NCBI GenBank assembly: GCA_003427395.1 | Contig: BFEA01000640.1 | Location: forward strand, 452,460 to 482,304 | Direction of reading: 5' to 3' | DNA length: 29,845 nt | Origin: Chara braunii | Taxonomy: Eukaryota; Streptophyta; Charophyceae; Charales; Characeae | In this document: piece after piece, positions 27,698 through 29,845 of the stretch | Layout of the letters: each line of letters starts with the position of its first letter | Position numbering within the stretch: position 1 is the first letter of the stretch | Program-made: the position numbers and the translations under genes | The notes under the pieces: model-generated | The model's database searches: none | Told to the model about the DNA's origin: nothing | What the model saw: only the letters and a program-made list of their open reading frames with translations

Positions 27698-28089
27698 AAT
27701 ACTGAGGAAAAGAAAAAGGGGAGGAATGGACTTCCTTGGTTCTACCAATCTGGCCCACTATCGGGGCTGACAGTCAAATCAAAGGGGATAGCTTTACTGA
27801 CCCTCAACCCGTCGGTTCTTCCAAATTGCTCGACCTCGCCTTCGTTGTCGCTGCAGACCTCGATCTGCATATCTGTTGCATAAAAGTCCAACATCGTAAC
27901 CGATAGTGCTTGGCCCAAGGTTGGGCTTAGCACTAGTGTGCAACTGTATAAACGGGTGTCGCGCGGCACGTGGGCCTACTGAAACGCTCTAAGACCACAC
28001 CTCCACATATCGGTCGGACCCACGCTGTCGAGCGCATCGGTCCCTCAAGGGGACCCTCCCGGTCGCGTCACGCAAGATTTAGCAGGACT
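27698..28089. other. Linker between SINE-like insert and R2
   Basis: GC-rich sequence corresponding by position to the D2-side LSU tail of copy alpha. No gene is supported. Confidence 0.4.
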
Positions 28090-28405
28090 TCCGTTACGGA
28101 GAGCGAGGTGCCGCTCCGGCCGAGTGCGCCAGCCGTATCTCTCGCGAGTCCCTGCGACAGGACAGAGCCACGCGAGGCACCGCTTTACCTCCACCTGCGG
28201 GAGCTGTCACCATCCCTTAGGTGGGCGTATCCCTGCCGAGCTTTTCGTATGCAATTGCAAAGGTGGCCCAGCCGAGGGCGTTTCTCGTTCGCTGTAGCAT
28301 AGGGGGTTACGCTCGGTTGAACGCTCGAAAATCGAACCCGTACGCGAATCGACGTATTGGGGGGCTGAGGTCCCAAACGCGACTCGGCGTCGGTCGACTA
28401 GGACG
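28090..28405. repeat. R2 block, copy gamma
   Basis: Collinear with 17215-17545 throughout: CGGCCGAGTGCGCCAGC, GAGTCCCTGCGACAGGA, TACCTCCACCTGCGGGAGCT, AATTGCAAAGGTGGCCCAGC, TAGCATAGGGGG and GTCGACTAGGACGCATC. The copies differ mainly by transitions. Confidence 0.82.
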
Positions 28406-28504
28406 CATCACACACACCACGCGCTACACCACAACACTCACATCTACCCACACATAACACATGGAAAAACACAAAATAAACACAACATCACAACATTCCT
28501 AGTC

Positions 28505-28860
28505 CCTTCAGTACCCGACCCATAACTTCATGCTGCGAGAATCAGGTAGGCATCGCGCGCTGAACTTTGCGGGCATTCGTAAGCATTTGCGTTGATGGGG
28601 TACTATGTGGTACTCGTAGCCTCGCGACCCTTGATAATTTCAAGGGTCGCGTTCGCCACTCAAGTGTCGGCTAACAGGCGCTTTGAGGGGTAATCTTTCG
28701 ACGCATGACAACCGCCATGTGCGGTTAAAGACCACACCCTCTTCTGCACCCTGTGAAGAGGGGTTGAGTAGACAGCTGCTCAACTGTCTTGGTAGCCAAG
28801 ATCAAGGGGTTTGACTTTGACGGCTACCACGGACTATAACGTCCAACCAAGAAAACTTAA
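28505..28860. repeat. R3 block, copy gamma
   Basis: It contains the strongest hairpin in the window, CGCGACCCTTGA (28623-28634) with TCAAGGGTCGCG (28640-28651), 12 bp perfect around TAATT. It is followed by CACTCAAGTGTCG and AACCGC/GCGGTT (28710-28715 with 28721-28726). The end TCAAGGGGTTTGACTTTGAC matches copy alpha. Confidence 0.82.
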
Positions 28861-29014
28861 AAGAGGAAACAACTGCACATAGAAAGGGAGGATCGCTCTA
28901 TTTCATCTCTCTGTCTAGCTCATAGTCTGATAACAGTCTCAAGTGGGAGGTGTAGGCCGACCCGTGAGATGAGTGCGGATGGTGCCCAAAGCTGGACCCA
29001 TAGGCAACCCGTTG

Positions 29015-29450
29015 TTCGAGGCGTTGGAGGCTCGTACGCGAGTTCGCATACGTCGACTGGGATTGATATTTTGCCCACGTGCCGTTTCGCGCTATCGAAA
29101 CTCGGGTCTACTAGCCATAACGCGCCTTTGCCCTTTTTCGCCTGACCCATAACTTTCAGGTGTGGAAATCGGTAAGTGTCGTGCGGGCGGGTTAACATAA
29201 GGCCGCGCGACCACAGGACTTACGCATATCGACCAACAATGCAAATTTGCGTAAGCAATCGTGATGTCGGCGCACCATGTAGTGCCGATACCCGAGTGGC
29301 CTCGTTTAAGCCATGGGGTCGCTTTCCATGCTCTGTGTCGGCTGAAGCGCCTGCTAAAGGGGGTAAACCTTTAGGGAGCGCAAAAACCGGCCTGGGGGCC
29401 TTACCGTCTTCAGCACCCTGAGGTGTCCCAAAGGGTGTGAGGTAAGATGG
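29015..29450. repeat. Partial R2 end and R3 block of a further copy
   Basis: CGTACGCGAGTTCGCATACG and GTCGACTGGGA (to about 29060) match the R2 right end. From about 29130, CTTACGCATATCGACC and GCACCATGTAGTGCC correspond to CTTACTCATATCGACC and GCGTACTATATAGC of R3 alpha. A weaker helix, TGGC/GCCA near 29297-29313, sits where gamma has its 12-bp stem. This copy is the most diverged. Confidence 0.65.
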
Positions 29451-29845
29451 TCCCTAGGGTAGGAAGGGATTCGGAGCGGTGGTGAGTTGTCTGGCGCATC
29501 ACCGACGACATGCTAATCCTTCCGCCCGAAACTTTATCGTTCCACCAAAGCAAATTAAACAAGGAAATAGAAAAGGGGCGCTTGACGCTAGCAGAAGAAG
29601 ACATGAATGCCCTGCCGGACCGAGTTGCTGGGGGTCAGTCCCTCCTTTTCGCGGCGCTTCTATTTCCCTAAGGATGTAAGTAGGTCAGAATTGTGCGAAG
29701 GGTAATCCTTTCAGCCCCGAACCTAGGACCTGGAACTAACATTCGACCATATAAAATCGAAGAGTAAAAGAGAGCCGTAAGCGTGCAGTCGCATATCCTT
29801 GTGAGGGTTATCCGAGCGTACGCCTACTTTGACTATTAAAAAAAA
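29451..29845. other. No gene recognised; window ends in an A tract
   Basis: The region shows no coding or rRNA match that I can support (CTAATCCTTCCGC near 29513 resembles the antisense 18S 3' end but is too short). The last eight bases are A after GACTATT, resembling the LINE tail junction CTTATT-A(n) at 8461-8484. Confidence 0.45.

Noticed and set aside
27720-27970. 5.8S rRNA on the minus strand
   Set aside because: GCAACAGATATGCAG and CTGCAGCGACAACGAAGG recall 5.8S, but the conserved GAATTGCAGAATCC and ATCGAGTCTTTGAACGC stretches are absent.

Overview
The window looks like nuclear, repeat-dominated DNA of a green plant, most likely a streptophyte. I see an L1-like plant LINE with a DUF4283/zinc-knuckle first ORF, plant-type nuclear rRNA fragments, and a plant-type mitochondrial tRNA-Tyr. 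A charophyte such as Chara is my best guess, from memory of similar LINEs only. No intact host protein gene is visible. Both ends of the window are A tracts (1-38 and the last eight bases), so this may be a whole contig that stops at homopolymers.

Bases 39-8484 are one nearly full-length, decayed non-LTR retrotransposon. It has a 5' UTR, ORF1 (CCHC protein), ORF2 (endonuclease, reverse transcriptase, C-terminal zinc motif), a 3' UTR and poly(A). A further 110 bases ending in a second A tract follow, as expected of a 3' transduction.

Bases 8866-29460 are a tandem series of at least three diverged copies (alpha, beta, gamma, plus the start of a fourth) of a 4-8 kb non-coding macro-unit. On the + strand its blocks run R2, R3, X, type I hairpin array, type II hairpin array, Y, type IV motifs, type III hairpins, antisense LSU rRNA fragment, then R2 again. 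Alpha is about 8866-17110, beta 17215-21760, gamma 22400-27345, and the next R2/R3 are at 28090-28860 and 29015-29450. One SSU rRNA 5' end (antisense) lies in gamma. Function, if any, would be at the RNA or structural level.

The striking property is that several blocks are built from short inverted repeats whose loops and bulges are conserved while the stem arms change together. This is clearest in the type II array at 23841-24518, where successive hairpins share the loop core CTTAGAAAC and a one-base bulge but have different, self-complementary stems. Types I and III, R3 and Y show the same to a lesser degree. Either an RNA or ssDNA fold is maintained, or a template-switch process keeps the arms complementary.

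Later insertions decorate the array. A 202-bp piece with a complete mitochondrial-type tRNA-Tyr gene and the 3' half of tRNA-Arg(UCU) sits in the loop of a 10-bp inverted repeat (11890-12115). A foldback element made of inverted arrays of a 66-bp unit (19123-20305) lies where copy beta should have its type II array. There are also a (CT)n microsatellite and a possible tRNA-derived SINE.
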